DNA of 64,000 bases, from NCBI RefSeq assembly GCF_000252165.1, contig NZ_BAET01000012.1, positions 1-64,000 of the forward strand, read 5' to 3'. Under the pieces are notes generated by a model. The model worked only from the letters and a program-made list of their open reading frames with translations. It did not search any database and was not told the DNA's origin. Below, piece after piece: positions 26,250 through 36,334 of this stretch. Position numbers and translations under genes: made by a program. The first letter of the stretch is position 1, and every line of letters begins with the position of its first letter. The DNA comes from Glaciecola punicea ACAM 611 (GTDB lineage: Bacteria > Pseudomonadota > Gammaproteobacteria > Enterobacterales > Alteromonadaceae).

Positions 26250-27428
26250 ATGCTGAGAGTTCCTTGTGATGAGCGCAAAAACTGGGAAGCTATGGCGCAG
26301 GAATTCGGGTTCAAGTTTCACACTATGTACGGTGAGAAATATTGGGACGAATCGGCTTACTATCAGTTTTCCCTTGCGCAAATTGAGCAAGGCATTGAAG
26401 CCCCAACTGCTGATATTCACCAAATGTGCCTAGCAGTTGTAGAGCAGGTGGTAAATAGTGACGAGTTGCTCACGCGTTTCGCTATTCCCAAGGCGCAGTG
26501 GGCGTTTGTGCGCAAAAGTTGGCAAGACGGCGACCCTTCTTTATATTCACGGCTCGATTTTGCGTATAACGGTGAAGGCTTTGCTAAGCTGTATGAAAAT
26601 AACGCTGATACCCCCACCTCTATTTACGAAACGGGCTTTTGGCAGTGGATGTGGCTTGAAAACAAAGTAGACAGTAAGCTTTTAGGAAGGCACGCCGACC
26701 AGTTCAACTCCGTTCAAGAAAAACTAGTGAATCGGTTTAAAGAACTGCATGCTCTTAACCCCCAAAGGTATTTGCACTTTGCCTGTAGCAAAAATACCGA
26801 AGAAGATCGCGGCACCGTGCAGTATCTTGAAGACTGCGCTAAGGCAGCGGGTGTGCAAACCAAGTTTGTATATATTGAAGACATTGGCATAGACAAAGAC
26901 AAGCAGTTTGCCGATCTAGACAACAATGTGATCACGTGGATGTTTAAGCTTTACCCTTGGGAGTTTATGTTTGAAGACGCCTACGGTGCACTATTAGGCC
27001 AACAAAATATACGCTGGCTAGAGCCGCCATGGAAATCCATTCTATCAAACAAAGCCTTACTGCCGATGCTGTGGAAACTGTTTCCCGATCATCCTAATTT
27101 ATTGCCCTCGTTTTTTGAAGATGAATTACATTTAGTGCCCGATGACATGCTCTTGGTTAAAAAGCCAATTTTTTCGCGTGAGGGCGCAAATATTAGTTTT
27201 ACCGATGCGCGTGGGAATGCTTTAGATGACAAGGATAATTCGGATGGTCCTTACGGTGAAGAGGGTTTTATTTATCAGCAAAAGTATTCACTGCCAGTGT
27301 TCGATGGCAATCACACGCTAATTGGTAGCTGGCTGATTGACGATCAGGCTGCCGGTATTTCAATGCGTGAAGACAACTACGCGATCACGCAAGATATGAG
27401 TCGTTATTTGCCGCACGTCATTTACTAA
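26250..27428 (+). CDS. yjfC: YjfC, glutathionylspermidine synthase-like ATP-grasp
   Basis: A 392-residue ATP-grasp ligase of the glutathionylspermidine synthase C-terminal family, without the amidase domain of E. coli Gss. Recognisable blocks are YWDESAYYQFSLAQIE, SRLDFAYNGEGFAKLYENNADTPTSIYETGFWQW, LEPPWKSILSNKALLPMLWKLFPDHPNLLPSFF and VKKPIFSREGANI. It likely joins an amine or amino group to a peptide or protein carboxylate. Last gene of the yjf operon. The substrate is not established; a link to modifying another yjf product is speculation. Confidence 0.9.
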   Translation: MLRVPCDERKNWEAMAQEFGFKFHTMYGEKYWDESAYYQFSLAQIEQGIEAPTADIHQMCLAVVEQVVNSDELLTRFAIPKAQWAFVRKSWQDGDPSLYSRLDFAYNGEGFAKLYENNADTPTSIYETGFWQWMWLENKVDSKLLGRHADQFNSVQEKLVNRFKELHALNPQRYLHFACSKNTEEDRGTVQYLEDCAKAAGVQTKFVYIEDIGIDKDKQFADLDNNVITWMFKLYPWEFMFEDAYGALLGQQNIRWLEPPWKSILSNKALLPMLWKLFPDHPNLLPSFFEDELHLVPDDMLLVKKPIFSREGANISFTDARGNALDDKDNSDGPYGEEGFIYQQKYSLPVFDGNHTLIGSWLIDDQAAGISMREDNYAITQDMSRYLPHVIY

Positions 27429-27495
27429 ACACATCCTTGAGTTTACTTTTATCTTTTAAGTTTGTTCAACATTCGCGTTGAGTATAAGCAAGCAT

Positions 27496-27522
27496 AAAAA
27501 AGCCCGACCAAACTGGCCGGGC
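27496..27522 (-). terminator. Intrinsic terminator for ilvC
   Basis: Read on the minus strand: GCCCGGCC, five-base loop, GGTCGGGC, then six T (27496-27501). It lies about 55 bases past the ilvC stop. The plus-strand side lacks a T-run, so it mainly serves ilvC. Confidence 0.85.
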
Positions 27523-27578
27523 AAAAGGAGCTTATAAAAAGCACCTAACGACAGAACTGCAGTGAATTACATTTGCGC

Positions 27579-29057
27579 TTACTTGACGATTGCCTGCATA
27601 TCAGTCATGTAACCCCTCAAAACTTCACCAATTGACTCAACACCATGACTGCGAATGGCTTTGTTTATGGCCACTAATTTTGTGTTGTCTACGCAATTAC
27701 TAGTAGTGCTTAAACCACCGCCAATGTGCTCTAAGGTAATCCGCGGCATTAATTTATCTTTTAACAACGGAATAGCAGCATTTGCGAATAAATAGTTACC
27801 GTATTCAGCTGTATCTGAAATAACTACGTTCATTTCGTACAAGCGTTTGCGCGAAATAGTGTTTGAAATAAGCGGTGTTTCGTGTAGCGACTCATAATAC
27901 GCAGACTCAGGAAGTATGCCTGCGTCAACCATAACGTCAAACGCAAGTTCAACGCCTGTTTTAATCATAGCAACCAACAATATGCCTTTGTCAAAGAATT
28001 CTTGGTCTGAAATAGTGCCAGTATATACCGGTGCATTTTCAAATCCAGACTGTCCAGTTTCTTCGCGCCACTTAAACAGATTGGCATCGCCGTTGGCCCA
28101 ATCTTGCATCATGTTGCGTGAAAACTCACCTGAAAGGATGTCGTCTTGATGTTTTTCAAACAGTGGGCGCATTAAATCGGTTAATTCTTCAGACAATTCA
28201 AAAGCGGCTACTTTTGCCGGATTTGACAGGCGATCCATCATGTTAGTGACGCCGCCAATTTTTAGTGCTTCGGTAATAGCTTCAAGGCCATACTGAATAA
28301 GTGCACCTGCATAGGCTGCATCGACGCCGTCGGCTACCATCTTTTCATAGGCCAAAATGGCCGCAGCCTGCTGCATACCGCATAAAATAGTTTGTTCGCC
28401 CATAAGATCTGATTTTACTTCTGCTACAAAACTGCTTTGTAAAACACCTGCTCGGTCACCGCCTGTCGCGCTAGCAAGTGCTTTTGCAATTTCAAGGCCT
28501 TCTCCCTGTGGGTCGTTTTCAGGATGAACCGCAATAAGGGTAGGCACGCCAAAACCGCGTTTGTATTCTTCGCGCACTTCTGTTCCAGGACATTTAGGTG
28601 CGCACATTACGACTGTAATATCGCTGCGAATTTGCTGGCCTTCCTCAACAATATTAAAACCATGAGAATAAGACAGCACTGCCCCTTTTCTCATTAAGGG
28701 CATTACCGCTTCAACGACACTTGCATGCTGTTTGTCGGGGGTTAAGTTATAGACTAAATCGGCATTTGGAATAAGGTTTTGATACGTGCCAACAGTAAAG
28801 CCGTTATCGGTGGCTCGCTTGAACGATTCTCTTTTTTCGTCTATGGCAGACTGCCTTAAAGCATAGCTTACCTTTAAACCTGAATCGCGCATATTTAAGC
28901 CTTGGTTAAGGCCTTGCGCCCCGCAGCCAACGATAACAATCGATTTTTCTTTGAGGATATCACAGCCTTTTGTGAATTCTTCACGCTGCATAAAACGGCA
29001 CTGACCCAATTGGTCGAGCTGTTGGCGAAAAGCTAAGTTGTTAAAATAATTTGCCAT
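27579..29057 (-). CDS. ilvC: Ketol-acid reductoisomerase (class II)
   Basis: A 492-residue long-form (class II) KARI, the second step of isoleucine/valine synthesis. The start at 29057 ([23 protein letters not shown]) matches the enterobacterial N-terminus. The NADPH-binding loop is [27 protein letters not shown]; the metal and substrate residues are in the duplicated C-terminal knotted domain ([15 protein letters not shown] and later [15 protein letters not shown]). It is divergent from ilvY with operator-like repeats between, and one CTGGACAGTCTGG motif copy lies inside. Confidence 0.97.
   Translation of the reverse strand: MANYFNNLAFRQQLDQLGQCRFMQREEFTKGCDILKEKSIVIVGCGAQGLNQGLNMRDSGLKVSYALRQSAIDEKRESFKRATDNGFTVGTYQNLIPNADLVYNLTPDKQHASVVEAVMPLMRKGAVLSYSHGFNIVEEGQQIRSDITVVMCAPKCPGTEVREEYKRGFGVPTLIAVHPENDPQGEGLEIAKALASATGGDRAGVLQSSFVAEVKSDLMGEQTILCGMQQAAAILAYEKMVADGVDAAYAGALIQYGLEAITEALKIGGVTNMMDRLSNPAKVAAFELSEELTDLMRPLFEKHQDDILSGEFSRNMMQDWANGDANLFKWREETGQSGFENAPVYTGTISDQEFFDKGILLVAMIKTGVELAFDVMVDAGILPESAYYESLHETPLISNTISRKRLYEMNVVISDTAEYGNYLFANAAIPLLKDKLMPRITLEHIGGGLSTTSNCVDNTKLVAINKAIRSHGVESIGEVLRGYMTDMQAIVK
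28045..28057 (-). repeat. Dispersed motif copy 2
   Basis: CTGGACAGTCTGG on the minus strand, inside ilvC, coding GQSG in a different frame from copy 1. Confidence 0.75.
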
Positions 29058-29158
29058 GTGGTTTCCGAGCATTTAAGCATGCGTTAACGATAAAAAATGG
29101 TCTGCTACGATTCTTATCGTCATATTACGCTTATTGATTGTTTTATAAATTGAATTAT

Positions 29159-29187
29159 TTGAAACTTAGTGTTTCAATATGTGAAAC
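29159..29187. promoter_or_regulatory. Probable IlvY operator
   Basis: Three alternating half-sites, TTGAAAC (29159), GTTTCAA (29171) and TGAAAC (29182), form two overlapping inverted repeats with five-base centres between divergent ilvC and ilvY. The dyad TTGAAAC-N5-GTTTCAA has the T-N11-A form of LysR-family sites, and IlvY normally binds this intergenic region with acetohydroxyacid inducers. The assignment is inference from position and form. Confidence 0.6.
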
Positions 29188-29204
29188 AGTTATCTTTTCT
29201 TACT

Positions 29205-29235
29205 TGATTCTGAAGCTGATGCAGCTTCAGAATCA
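29205..29235. repeat. 14-bp perfect inverted repeat upstream of ilvY
   Basis: TGATTCTGAAGCTG (29205-29218), three bases, then its exact complement (29222-29235). No T-run follows on either strand. It lies about 60 bases before the ilvY start, within its leader or promoter, and could be a second operator or a leader hairpin. Confidence 0.7.
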
Positions 29236-29296
29236 ATGGATGATACGCATATTTCACTCGCAAGTAAGCTTAAAAACAGTGGATTAAATACATTAA

Positions 29297-30172
29297 ATGG
29301 ATATAAAAACACTAAAACACTTTCAGCATTTAGCGTCTAGCTTAAGTTTTTCTCGAACAGCCGCGGCTATGTTCGTGTCTCCACCCACACTAACGCGCAG
29401 CATTATGCGCTTGGAGGACGAATGTGCTGCTTCACTATTTTTACGTGATAACCGCAATGTGCAGTTAACGCAAGCGGGACGAAAATTACTCGCGTTTGCC
29501 GACGATACCTTAGCAAAGTATCACCAATTAAAAAGTGAGGTGGCGCAGCAAAAAGATGCGCTCAGTGGTGAGCTGTCATTATATTGTTCAGTGACCGCCG
29601 CGCAAACCTACTTGCCCAAAATACTCGACAGCATGCGCAAGCTATACCCGCTTGTCGACATCAAACTAGACACCGGTGATCATGAACTTGCGCTAAGGCG
29701 GATAAGTGACGTGCAGCATGAGAACGCGGCCGACTTAGCCATTGCTATTCACACCCCTGACTTTCCAGCCCACATACATTTTCAGCCCATAGACACAGTG
29801 CCCTTAACCTTAATTGTGCCCGCTACTATGGATGTGAACAGTATTAATGATATAAGTTGGCAAGCGTCGAACGTGATCATGCCTGCGCGCGGGCCCTCTA
29901 GGCGCATTGTTCACCATTGGTTTGCTGAACAAAATATTCGTCCGCGTGTCTATGCGAAGGTATCGGGTAACGAGGCTATTGTCAGCATGGTTTCATTGGG
30001 GCTAGGCATTGGCTTTGTGCCACGCTTGGTGCTAGAAAACTCAACGGCTAAAAACAAAGTGAATAGTATCGCAGTAGACAACATTGAGCCCTATCAGCTT
30101 GGGCTTTGTTTTCTAAAAGAGCGCTCAAACGAACCTTTACTAAAAACGATCAGCCAGTTGTTTTCGCGCTAA
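29297..30172 (+). CDS. ilvY: LysR-type regulator of ilvC
   Basis: A 291-residue LysR-family activator. The N-terminal winged helix is MDIKTLKHFQHLASSLSFSRTAAAMFVSPPTLTRSIMRLEDE, and the periplasmic-binding-like effector domain follows (SVTAAQTYLPKILDSMRKLYPLVDIKLDTGD; SLGLGIGFVPRLVLE). The divergent pairing with ilvC and the wording of the N-terminus match IlvY, which activates ilvC when acetolactate or acetohydroxybutyrate is present. Confidence 0.93.
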   Translation: MDIKTLKHFQHLASSLSFSRTAAAMFVSPPTLTRSIMRLEDECAASLFLRDNRNVQLTQAGRKLLAFADDTLAKYHQLKSEVAQQKDALSGELSLYCSVTAAQTYLPKILDSMRKLYPLVDIKLDTGDHELALRRISDVQHENAADLAIAIHTPDFPAHIHFQPIDTVPLTLIVPATMDVNSINDISWQASNVIMPARGPSRRIVHHWFAEQNIRPRVYAKVSGNEAIVSMVSLGLGIGFVPRLVLENSTAKNKVNSIAVDNIEPYQLGLCFLKERSNEPLLKTISQLFSR

Positions 30173-30208
30173 GATTTACATTTTATAACTAGATCTCATG
30201 AGTAAGGC

Positions 30209-31762
30209 TTAATTTCCCGCCAGCTGCTTTAATAATTTGTCAAAGTTACGGTACGATAATGCTTCGGCTATGTGCTGTTTTTGAATATCGATACTTGTTT
30301 CTAAATCAGCAATTGTTCTGGACACTTTTAGAGTGCGGTGGAATGCTCGCATTGACAGTCCAAGCGCGTCAATTGCGTGAGTAATAAACTGCTGATTTAC
30401 TTTAGATAATATCGCAAATTCAGCCAGCGTTTTGTTAGTTAAACCTGCATTTAAAGTCCCTTGGCGCGCAAACTGTAGCTGTTGGGCTTTTGATACCAGC
30501 TTTTTAATGTGGGCGCTTGTGTGCGCTTTGGCATTTTCAGCTTTGCTGCTACGTTGCGTGCCCTTGGTGCCTAAAGCTTTGCTTATATCTACTCGCGGTA
30601 CATGCACCTGTAAATCTATACGGTCAAGTAAGGGGCCTGAAATTTTATTCAAATAGCGCAATATTTGGTCGTCGTTTGAGCGCTGATCGTCCACATCACC
30701 GGTAGGACTTGGGTTCATGGCTGCAATCAGCTGAAAGTCTGCAGGGTAGGTCATTTTATGCTTGGCTCTTGACAGATTGATTTCACCCGTTTCTAGGGGT
30801 TCACGCAAAACGTCGAGAACATGGCGTCCAAACTCTGGCAACTCGTCAAGGAAAAGTACCCCTTTATGCGCCAACGTTATCTCACCGGGCATCGGGTAAC
30901 TGCCACCGCCCACCAAGGCCGCCGCTGAACTTGAGTGGTGGGGTTGGCGAAAAGGTCGCCGACGCCAGTTGTCAGCGGATACTTGTTCACCCACTATTGA
31001 GCGAATTGAGGCTACCGTGAGCGCATCTTGCTCGGGTAATTCTGGAAGTATAGACAGTAATCGATTTGCCAGCATACTTTTGCCCGTACCAGCGGGGCCA
31101 AAAAGTAGCATATTATGGCCGCCTGCCGCACAAATTTGCAAGGCTCGCTTGGCATGCTCTTGTTCAATGATGTCGGCAAGATCGCCATATTTCTCAAGGT
31201 TGTGGTCAAGTGAAATATCAGCGTCTCGCACTTGCGCACGTTCCAGCATTTGCTTGTCAATTAAATGCAGATACACACCCCATAAATGCTTTGCTGATAG
31301 CACGTGAGCTTTACTGACTAAGGCGGCTTCTTGCGCGTTTATTTCAGGCAATATTAATTTTCGACCCGACTTTGCGGCGGCAAAGGCCATGGGTAATGCG
31401 CCCTGCACGCTGCGAAGATCGCCAGACAATGCAAGTTCCCCAACAAATTCATAGGCCTCTAAACAGCCAGCACCTAAGGCTTCGCTGGCACAAATAATAC
31501 CAATGGCAATCGCAAGATCGAATCTTCCGCCGCCTTTAGGTAAATCAGCAGGGGCCATGTTAACCGTAATGCGCTTACTTGGGAATTCAAACCCAGCATT
31601 AATCATAGCGCTGCGAACTCTATCGCGCGATTCTTTCACGGTAGTTTCAGGTAAACCCACAAGGTGAAATCCGGGTAAGCCATTACTTAAATGCACTTCT
31701 ATGGTGACAAGGGGCGCGTCAATCCCTAAGTTAGCGCGGGTATATACAACAGCAAGATCCAT
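30209..31762 (-). CDS. comM: ComM/YifB Mg-chelatase-like AAA+ ATPase
   Basis: Start at 31762 (MDLAVVYTRANLGIDAPLVTIEVHLSNGLPGF) matches the family; an upstream in-frame extension is not conserved. The 517-residue protein has an N-terminal Lon-protease-like/ChlI domain, an AAA+ core with Walker A GPAGTGKSMLANRLL and GVLFLDELPEF (Walker B), and a C-terminal Mg-chelatase domain. ComM is a branch-migration helicase that helps integrate incoming DNA during natural transformation. It is divergent from ilvA. Confidence 0.94.
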   Translation of the reverse strand: MDLAVVYTRANLGIDAPLVTIEVHLSNGLPGFHLVGLPETTVKESRDRVRSAMINAGFEFPSKRITVNMAPADLPKGGGRFDLAIAIGIICASEALGAGCLEAYEFVGELALSGDLRSVQGALPMAFAAAKSGRKLILPEINAQEAALVSKAHVLSAKHLWGVYLHLIDKQMLERAQVRDADISLDHNLEKYGDLADIIEQEHAKRALQICAAGGHNMLLFGPAGTGKSMLANRLLSILPELPEQDALTVASIRSIVGEQVSADNWRRRPFRQPHHSSSAAALVGGGSYPMPGEITLAHKGVLFLDELPEFGRHVLDVLREPLETGEINLSRAKHKMTYPADFQLIAAMNPSPTGDVDDQRSNDDQILRYLNKISGPLLDRIDLQVHVPRVDISKALGTKGTQRSSKAENAKAHTSAHIKKLVSKAQQLQFARQGTLNAGLTNKTLAEFAILSKVNQQFITHAIDALGLSMRAFHRTLKVSRTIADLETSIDIQKQHIAEALSYRNFDKLLKQLAGN

Positions 31763-31964
31763 ATGCTTTTCTGGTCTGTTTTGAGTACGCACATAATGCG
31801 ATTTACCTATAAGATAAGCTACTGTCCTTCGGTAGCGTTTTTCTATTGTCCTTTGTGCTTGCGTTACAATGTGATTAGAGGCAGACTCTTGCGGCAACCA
31901 TTACATGAGTACATAGCACACGCTGTTGAGCATATTTACGAATCAACTATTACGCGATAAGAGA

Positions 31965-33557
31965 ATGCCATTGTCTACACAAACACTATCTTCCCCCCCG
32001 TCAAACTATGAGTATTTAATTAAGATCCTCAAAGCCCCTATTTACAATGCCGCTGTAGTGACAGACTTGAATAGACTGGCGACCCTGTCAAGCGCTTTGG
32101 GAAATGAGGTGTATTTAAAGCGTGAAGATCAGCAGCCCGTAAAATCGTTTAAACTACGCGGTGCCTTTAACTGTATGTCACAGTTGAACGAGCAGCAAAA
32201 AGCCGCTGGTGTGGTGGCAGCCTCAGCGGGCAACCATGCGCAAGGCGTCGCCTATGCAGCGAAAGCAATGAATATAAAAGCTACCATTGTAATGCCAGAT
32301 ACAACGCCTGAAATTAAAGTAAATGCGGTACGCACTTTCGGAGGCAAGCACATTAACGTGGTGCAATACGGTACCAGTTACGATCAGGCAAGTGCACATG
32401 CGCTGATGCTTTCACAGCGCCATGGCTTTACCATGATACCGCCCTTTGATCATCCCGATGTGATTGCCGGACAAGGTACTATTGCAAAAGAAATGCTAGA
32501 ACAGTTAAGTGATTTTGATTATCTATTTGTGGCCGTAGGCGGCGGCGGCCTAGCCGCAGGGATGGCAGTTTACTTGAAGCAAATAAAACCCAGTATCAAA
32601 ATTATTGGGGTTGAATCTGACCAGTCAGCTTGTTTGTCCGCGGCGCTTGCGGCTGGAAAACCCGTTACTTTGCCCCAAGTTGGTATTTTTGCTGACGGTG
32701 TAGCGGTCAAAACAATTGGCGAGGAGCCATTTAGGTTGTGTAAGCAGTATTTAGACGGCGTAATGACGGTTACTAACGACGAAATTTGTACCGCTATTAA
32801 AGATATTTTTGATGATACGCGCGTAATAGCAGAGCCTGCAGGCGCGCTTTCTGTGGCTGCAATCCGCAAGTTCTGCCGTGAAAATGATGTAAAAAATAAA
32901 CGCCTAACCGGTATTCTATGCGGTGCTAATATAAACTTTCACACTCTTCGATATGTGTCCGAACGATGTGAATTAGGCGAGCAAAAAGAAGCAGTTTTTG
33001 CGGTAAATATCCCTGAAACTAAAGGTGCGTTTAAGTCTTTTTGTAGTCTGTTGGGCGGCATTGTTATTACAGAATTTAACTATCGCTTCAATGCACGCAC
33101 CCAAAGTGTTGGGGAATCAGCCACCGGCAGCGCCCAGATTTTTGTTGGTGTAAAGCTGCGAAACGGTGCGTCTGAATATCATGAGCTACTTAAAAAGCTC
33201 GATGATAACGGCTATACGTACTGTGATCTTTCGCAAAATGAACTGGCCAAGCTGCATGTAAGGCACATGGTGGGCGGGCGTCCTCACCAAAAAATAGACG
33301 AAAGTATTTTTAGTTTCTCATTCCCAGAATATCCTGGTGCGCTGATGCACTTTTTGAATACCCTTGGCGAATCGTGGAATATTACTTTATTTCATTATCG
33401 CAATCACGGGGCGGCGCAGGGCCTTGTATTAGCTGGCTTTGAGATTGGAGAGCAGCAGCGATCCAGTTTCCAAGAGTACCTCGACAAGCTCGATTTCGAG
33501 GTGCAAGAGCATAAAGACGATCCTGCCTATACTTTCTTTTTATCTAGTAAAGGCTAA
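31965..33557 (+). CDS. ilvA: Threonine ammonia-lyase, biosynthetic
   Basis: A 530-residue PLP enzyme making 2-oxobutanoate from threonine for isoleucine synthesis. The start at 31965 has AAGAG just upstream; an in-frame codon at 31926 is unlikely. The PLP lysine is in PVKSFKLRGAFN, the phosphate loop is VGGGGLAAGMAVYLK, and two C-terminal ACT-like regulatory domains occupy about residues 330-530, as in feedback-inhibited E. coli IlvA. It stands apart from any ilvGMED genes, and no leader peptide is visible. Confidence 0.96.
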   Translation: MPLSTQTLSSPPSNYEYLIKILKAPIYNAAVVTDLNRLATLSSALGNEVYLKREDQQPVKSFKLRGAFNCMSQLNEQQKAAGVVAASAGNHAQGVAYAAKAMNIKATIVMPDTTPEIKVNAVRTFGGKHINVVQYGTSYDQASAHALMLSQRHGFTMIPPFDHPDVIAGQGTIAKEMLEQLSDFDYLFVAVGGGGLAAGMAVYLKQIKPSIKIIGVESDQSACLSAALAAGKPVTLPQVGIFADGVAVKTIGEEPFRLCKQYLDGVMTVTNDEICTAIKDIFDDTRVIAEPAGALSVAAIRKFCRENDVKNKRLTGILCGANINFHTLRYVSERCELGEQKEAVFAVNIPETKGAFKSFCSLLGGIVITEFNYRFNARTQSVGESATGSAQIFVGVKLRNGASEYHELLKKLDDNGYTYCDLSQNELAKLHVRHMVGGRPHQKIDESIFSFSFPEYPGALMHFLNTLGESWNITLFHYRNHGAAQGLVLAGFEIGEQQRSSFQEYLDKLDFEVQEHKDDPAYTFFLSSKG

Positions 33558-33647
33558 TGCGATTATTTAGAAGACGGTTAACGTCATTTATAAATCCGCT
33601 AGTTTGGCTAAATAAGTCATCGCAGATGTCCGCGATTATTACATTGT

Positions 33648-36080
33648 CTATAAGCGTTCCAAATGCTGCACTATTTCAGGCCATACCAGCGGCATAATAG
33701 CGTGTTTTAAGACTAAACTTGACTCTGAAAATTCTAAACTACCATCTTCACGGCTGTGCACATGTTTGTTTTCACGCAGCGCGTTTACAAAGGAGGCCAA
33801 CACGTTTTTATCGTAAAACTCAGGCGAGTGCATGCCAAACAAAGAAGACAAACGCTCAGCTACATCGGTAGACTGTCGCTCAAGTTGGGCACGCGCGATG
33901 ATTTTTTCAGACTCCAGCACGCTCAGCACTACCGCATAGCGCTGCCAAGTTTCCTGCATACTTCGGCTTAATAGCCACGCGCTGTGAAATTTAGGTGAGC
34001 TTGGTTCAACCGGGGCTAAGTATTTGCCATTTTGCACCAGCATGCCGCAGGTCTTTAAATAGATAACCAACTCTTCAATATATACGACCACTTCGTCATG
34101 GCTAAAGTACATGAAAAACTCGCGTTTCAGAATTGGGTACAACTGCTCAACAAGACTCAATAAAGCGGTTCTGGTGAGGTTTCGATGAGCAAAAGCGGCA
34201 GCCATTATTAAGCTAGGCAACGCAAACATATGTAAAATGTTATTTCGGTAGAATGTCAGTAGCACGGCATTATCTTGTTTAGGAGACACCATTAGGCCGT
34301 ATTTATCTTCGCTTTGTTGAAATCTGTTTAAGGCAAGCGTACGCTCTACTAAATATTCAGCGTCTTGGGTGGGAAACGTCGCGTCTGCGCTATAGGGGTT
34401 GGCTTTGAATAGACTCAGATAATCATCAATAGCGTTTATCAGATCATCTTTACTCATGACATGCGTTTTTGATGACAACAAACAAAGCGCTAGCAAGGCA
34501 GTGCCATTTAAGGCCGCATTTTTATTAATTATTGCCATTATATCGTTGGCTAACACATTCACTGTAGGCGTAAGCCACGTTGGTTTCTTTTCATCATCGC
34601 TTATGTCGTCGCGCCAATCGGGTACTTGTTTGTCTAAAAACTTATGTAGGGAAATAGGCTCGCCAAAGTTAACATAGCCATGGCCATAGTTTTTAAGCTT
34701 ACGAATGGCAGAGAAAACTTGTGTATTTGACTCTTTCTTTTTTCCCTTTCCCTTGAGTTCTTTCTGGTAACTTTTTACTTCCATTACGTGCTCGTAACCT
34801 AAGTAAACCGGTACCACAGACACCGGACGATTCACGCCTTTAGTGACCGCTTGCAACGTCATAGCGAGCATGCCTGTTTTAGGTGGTAGTAATCTACCGG
34901 TACGACTTCTTCCCCCTTCTGGAAAGTATTTCACCGAATAGCCTTTGTTGAACAAAAGCTCTAAGTATTCTCTGAAAATACTGCTGTAAAGCTTGTTGCC
35001 TACGAAGCTACGGCGCAGGAAAAATGCGCCACAGCGTCTAAAAATGGGTCCAGCAGGCCAAAAATTTAAGTTGATACCGGCGGCAATGTGAGGGGTAACC
35101 AAGCCTTCTTGATAAATAACGTAGGTCAGTAACAAATAGTCCATATGGCTTTTATGGCAGGGTACGTAAATAATTTCATGTCCGTTGGCGGCTAATTCAC
35201 GCACGCGTTCAGCGTGCTTGACTTCAATACCGTCGTAGATACGGTGCCAAATGCGTGCCAGCAGTCTTTCTCCAAGGCGCACTAGGCCCTCGCGATAGTC
35301 TGCAGCTATTTCATCTACGTATTTCTTCGCTTGTTTACGGGCTTTTTGGGGGGAGATGTTTTTGTTGGCAACTTCATCTTCAATGGCTTGTTTTACGCCC
35401 CTTGCGCCTAAAATAGAGTTGTATAACTCTTGACGTTCAAGCAGCGTTGGTCCTGATAATACCTGGCGTTTACGCTGAAAGTGTGTGCGCGCTACGCGGA
35501 TTAATTTATGTGCTATCTGTTGATCGCTGCCGCTTAGCGATGCCATTTGTCTTGTTGAAACAGGCTTTGAGTAACTGACAAAATTATCGCGGCCAAAAAA
35601 TAGCACAATGAAACTTTTACGTAGCCAGTTTGGCGACGCTTTTGAGGCGATTAGCTGAGCCCAACCCGATTTACCTTTACCCGCCGAGCGTCCCCAGGAA
35701 ATGAAAACGGGAATAAGCTGAACATCTAGATCGTCATATTGCCGGTGGTATTGAAACATCTCGGTAAAATTATCTTCAATAGTGGTGGGCTTTACTTTGC
35801 GCGTAAAGATGTTTTGCGGTCTATTGAGATAGTAGCTTCGTTTATGCTCGTGATCCACCAGCGCAAGTTTTTTACGTGGACTGGGAAGGCCAAGAAACGC
35901 AGTTGATTTTTCAAGCGCTATCGAGTCGGTGAATGATTTTGTTTGCAGTAAATATACAATAGGCCTGGTTTTGTCGATGCCAAGTTCATTTTCTAAGTCT
36001 GAGGGTATACTTTTTACTTTGACCAGCCAGCCGATTGGTTTGGTCAAGAACGAGCGTAAAAACGAGGCCATCCAATTCAT
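33648..36080 (-). CDS. plsB: Glycerol-3-phosphate 1-O-acyltransferase
   Basis: Start at 36080 (MNWMASFLRSFLTKPIGWLVK) has GGAG at correct spacing. The 810-residue peripheral membrane enzyme makes lysophosphatidate from glycerol-3-phosphate and acyl-ACP/CoA. The acyltransferase block H-x4-D is seen as VPCHKSHMDYLLL (about residue 308), with the substrate motif FPEGGRSRTGRL further on. Divergent plsB/lexA is the standard gammaproteobacterial arrangement. Confidence 0.96.
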   Translation of the reverse strand: MNWMASFLRSFLTKPIGWLVKVKSIPSDLENELGIDKTRPIVYLLQTKSFTDSIALEKSTAFLGLPSPRKKLALVDHEHKRSYYLNRPQNIFTRKVKPTTIEDNFTEMFQYHRQYDDLDVQLIPVFISWGRSAGKGKSGWAQLIASKASPNWLRKSFIVLFFGRDNFVSYSKPVSTRQMASLSGSDQQIAHKLIRVARTHFQRKRQVLSGPTLLERQELYNSILGARGVKQAIEDEVANKNISPQKARKQAKKYVDEIAADYREGLVRLGERLLARIWHRIYDGIEVKHAERVRELAANGHEIIYVPCHKSHMDYLLLTYVIYQEGLVTPHIAAGINLNFWPAGPIFRRCGAFFLRRSFVGNKLYSSIFREYLELLFNKGYSVKYFPEGGRSRTGRLLPPKTGMLAMTLQAVTKGVNRPVSVVPVYLGYEHVMEVKSYQKELKGKGKKKESNTQVFSAIRKLKNYGHGYVNFGEPISLHKFLDKQVPDWRDDISDDEKKPTWLTPTVNVLANDIMAIINKNAALNGTALLALCLLSSKTHVMSKDDLINAIDDYLSLFKANPYSADATFPTQDAEYLVERTLALNRFQQSEDKYGLMVSPKQDNAVLLTFYRNNILHMFALPSLIMAAAFAHRNLTRTALLSLVEQLYPILKREFFMYFSHDEVVVYIEELVIYLKTCGMLVQNGKYLAPVEPSSPKFHSAWLLSRSMQETWQRYAVVLSVLESEKIIARAQLERQSTDVAERLSSLFGMHSPEFYDKNVLASFVNALRENKHVHSREDGSLEFSESSLVLKHAIMPLVWPEIVQHLERL

Positions 36081-36275
36081 AAGTACTCCATAACTAAGGC
36101 GGATGCAGCGGGATGAAAAAGCAAATTTCACTGCGGTTTTCTATATTTTGCGAAAATTTTGTTGTAATGTTAGCACGAAGATCCTTAATGTAATCAGCAT
36201 TTGTCTCATTCGATGGGTATATTGCGCTATGCTGTGATATGGCATTACCGTTTACATCAAATAGACAAATACTTG

Positions 36276-36303
36276 TTGCTAAAACACTGTTTGTGGATAT
36301 ACT
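36276..36303 (+). promoter_or_regulatory. Candidate lexA promoter
   Basis: TTGCTA (36276-36281), 16-base spacer, TATACT (36298-36303). The SOS box begins eight bases downstream, at the transcription start area, as needed for LexA autorepression. Confidence 0.6.
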
Positions 36304-36311
36304 CACATCTA

Positions 36312-36327
36312 CTGTATAGAAAAACAG
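36312..36327 (+). promoter_or_regulatory. SOS box (LexA operator)
   Basis: CTGTATAGAAAAACAG fits the gammaproteobacterial CTG-N10-CAG consensus exactly at both ends. It lies eight bases before the lexA start codon, the expected autoregulatory site. Confidence 0.9.
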
Positions 36328-36334
36328 GCTGTTT

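Noticed and set aside
36285-36306. Possible second SOS box upstream of lexA (CTGTTTGTGGATATAC)
   Set aside because: It has the CTG half but lacks the CAG at the required distance; only the site at 36312-36327 fits.
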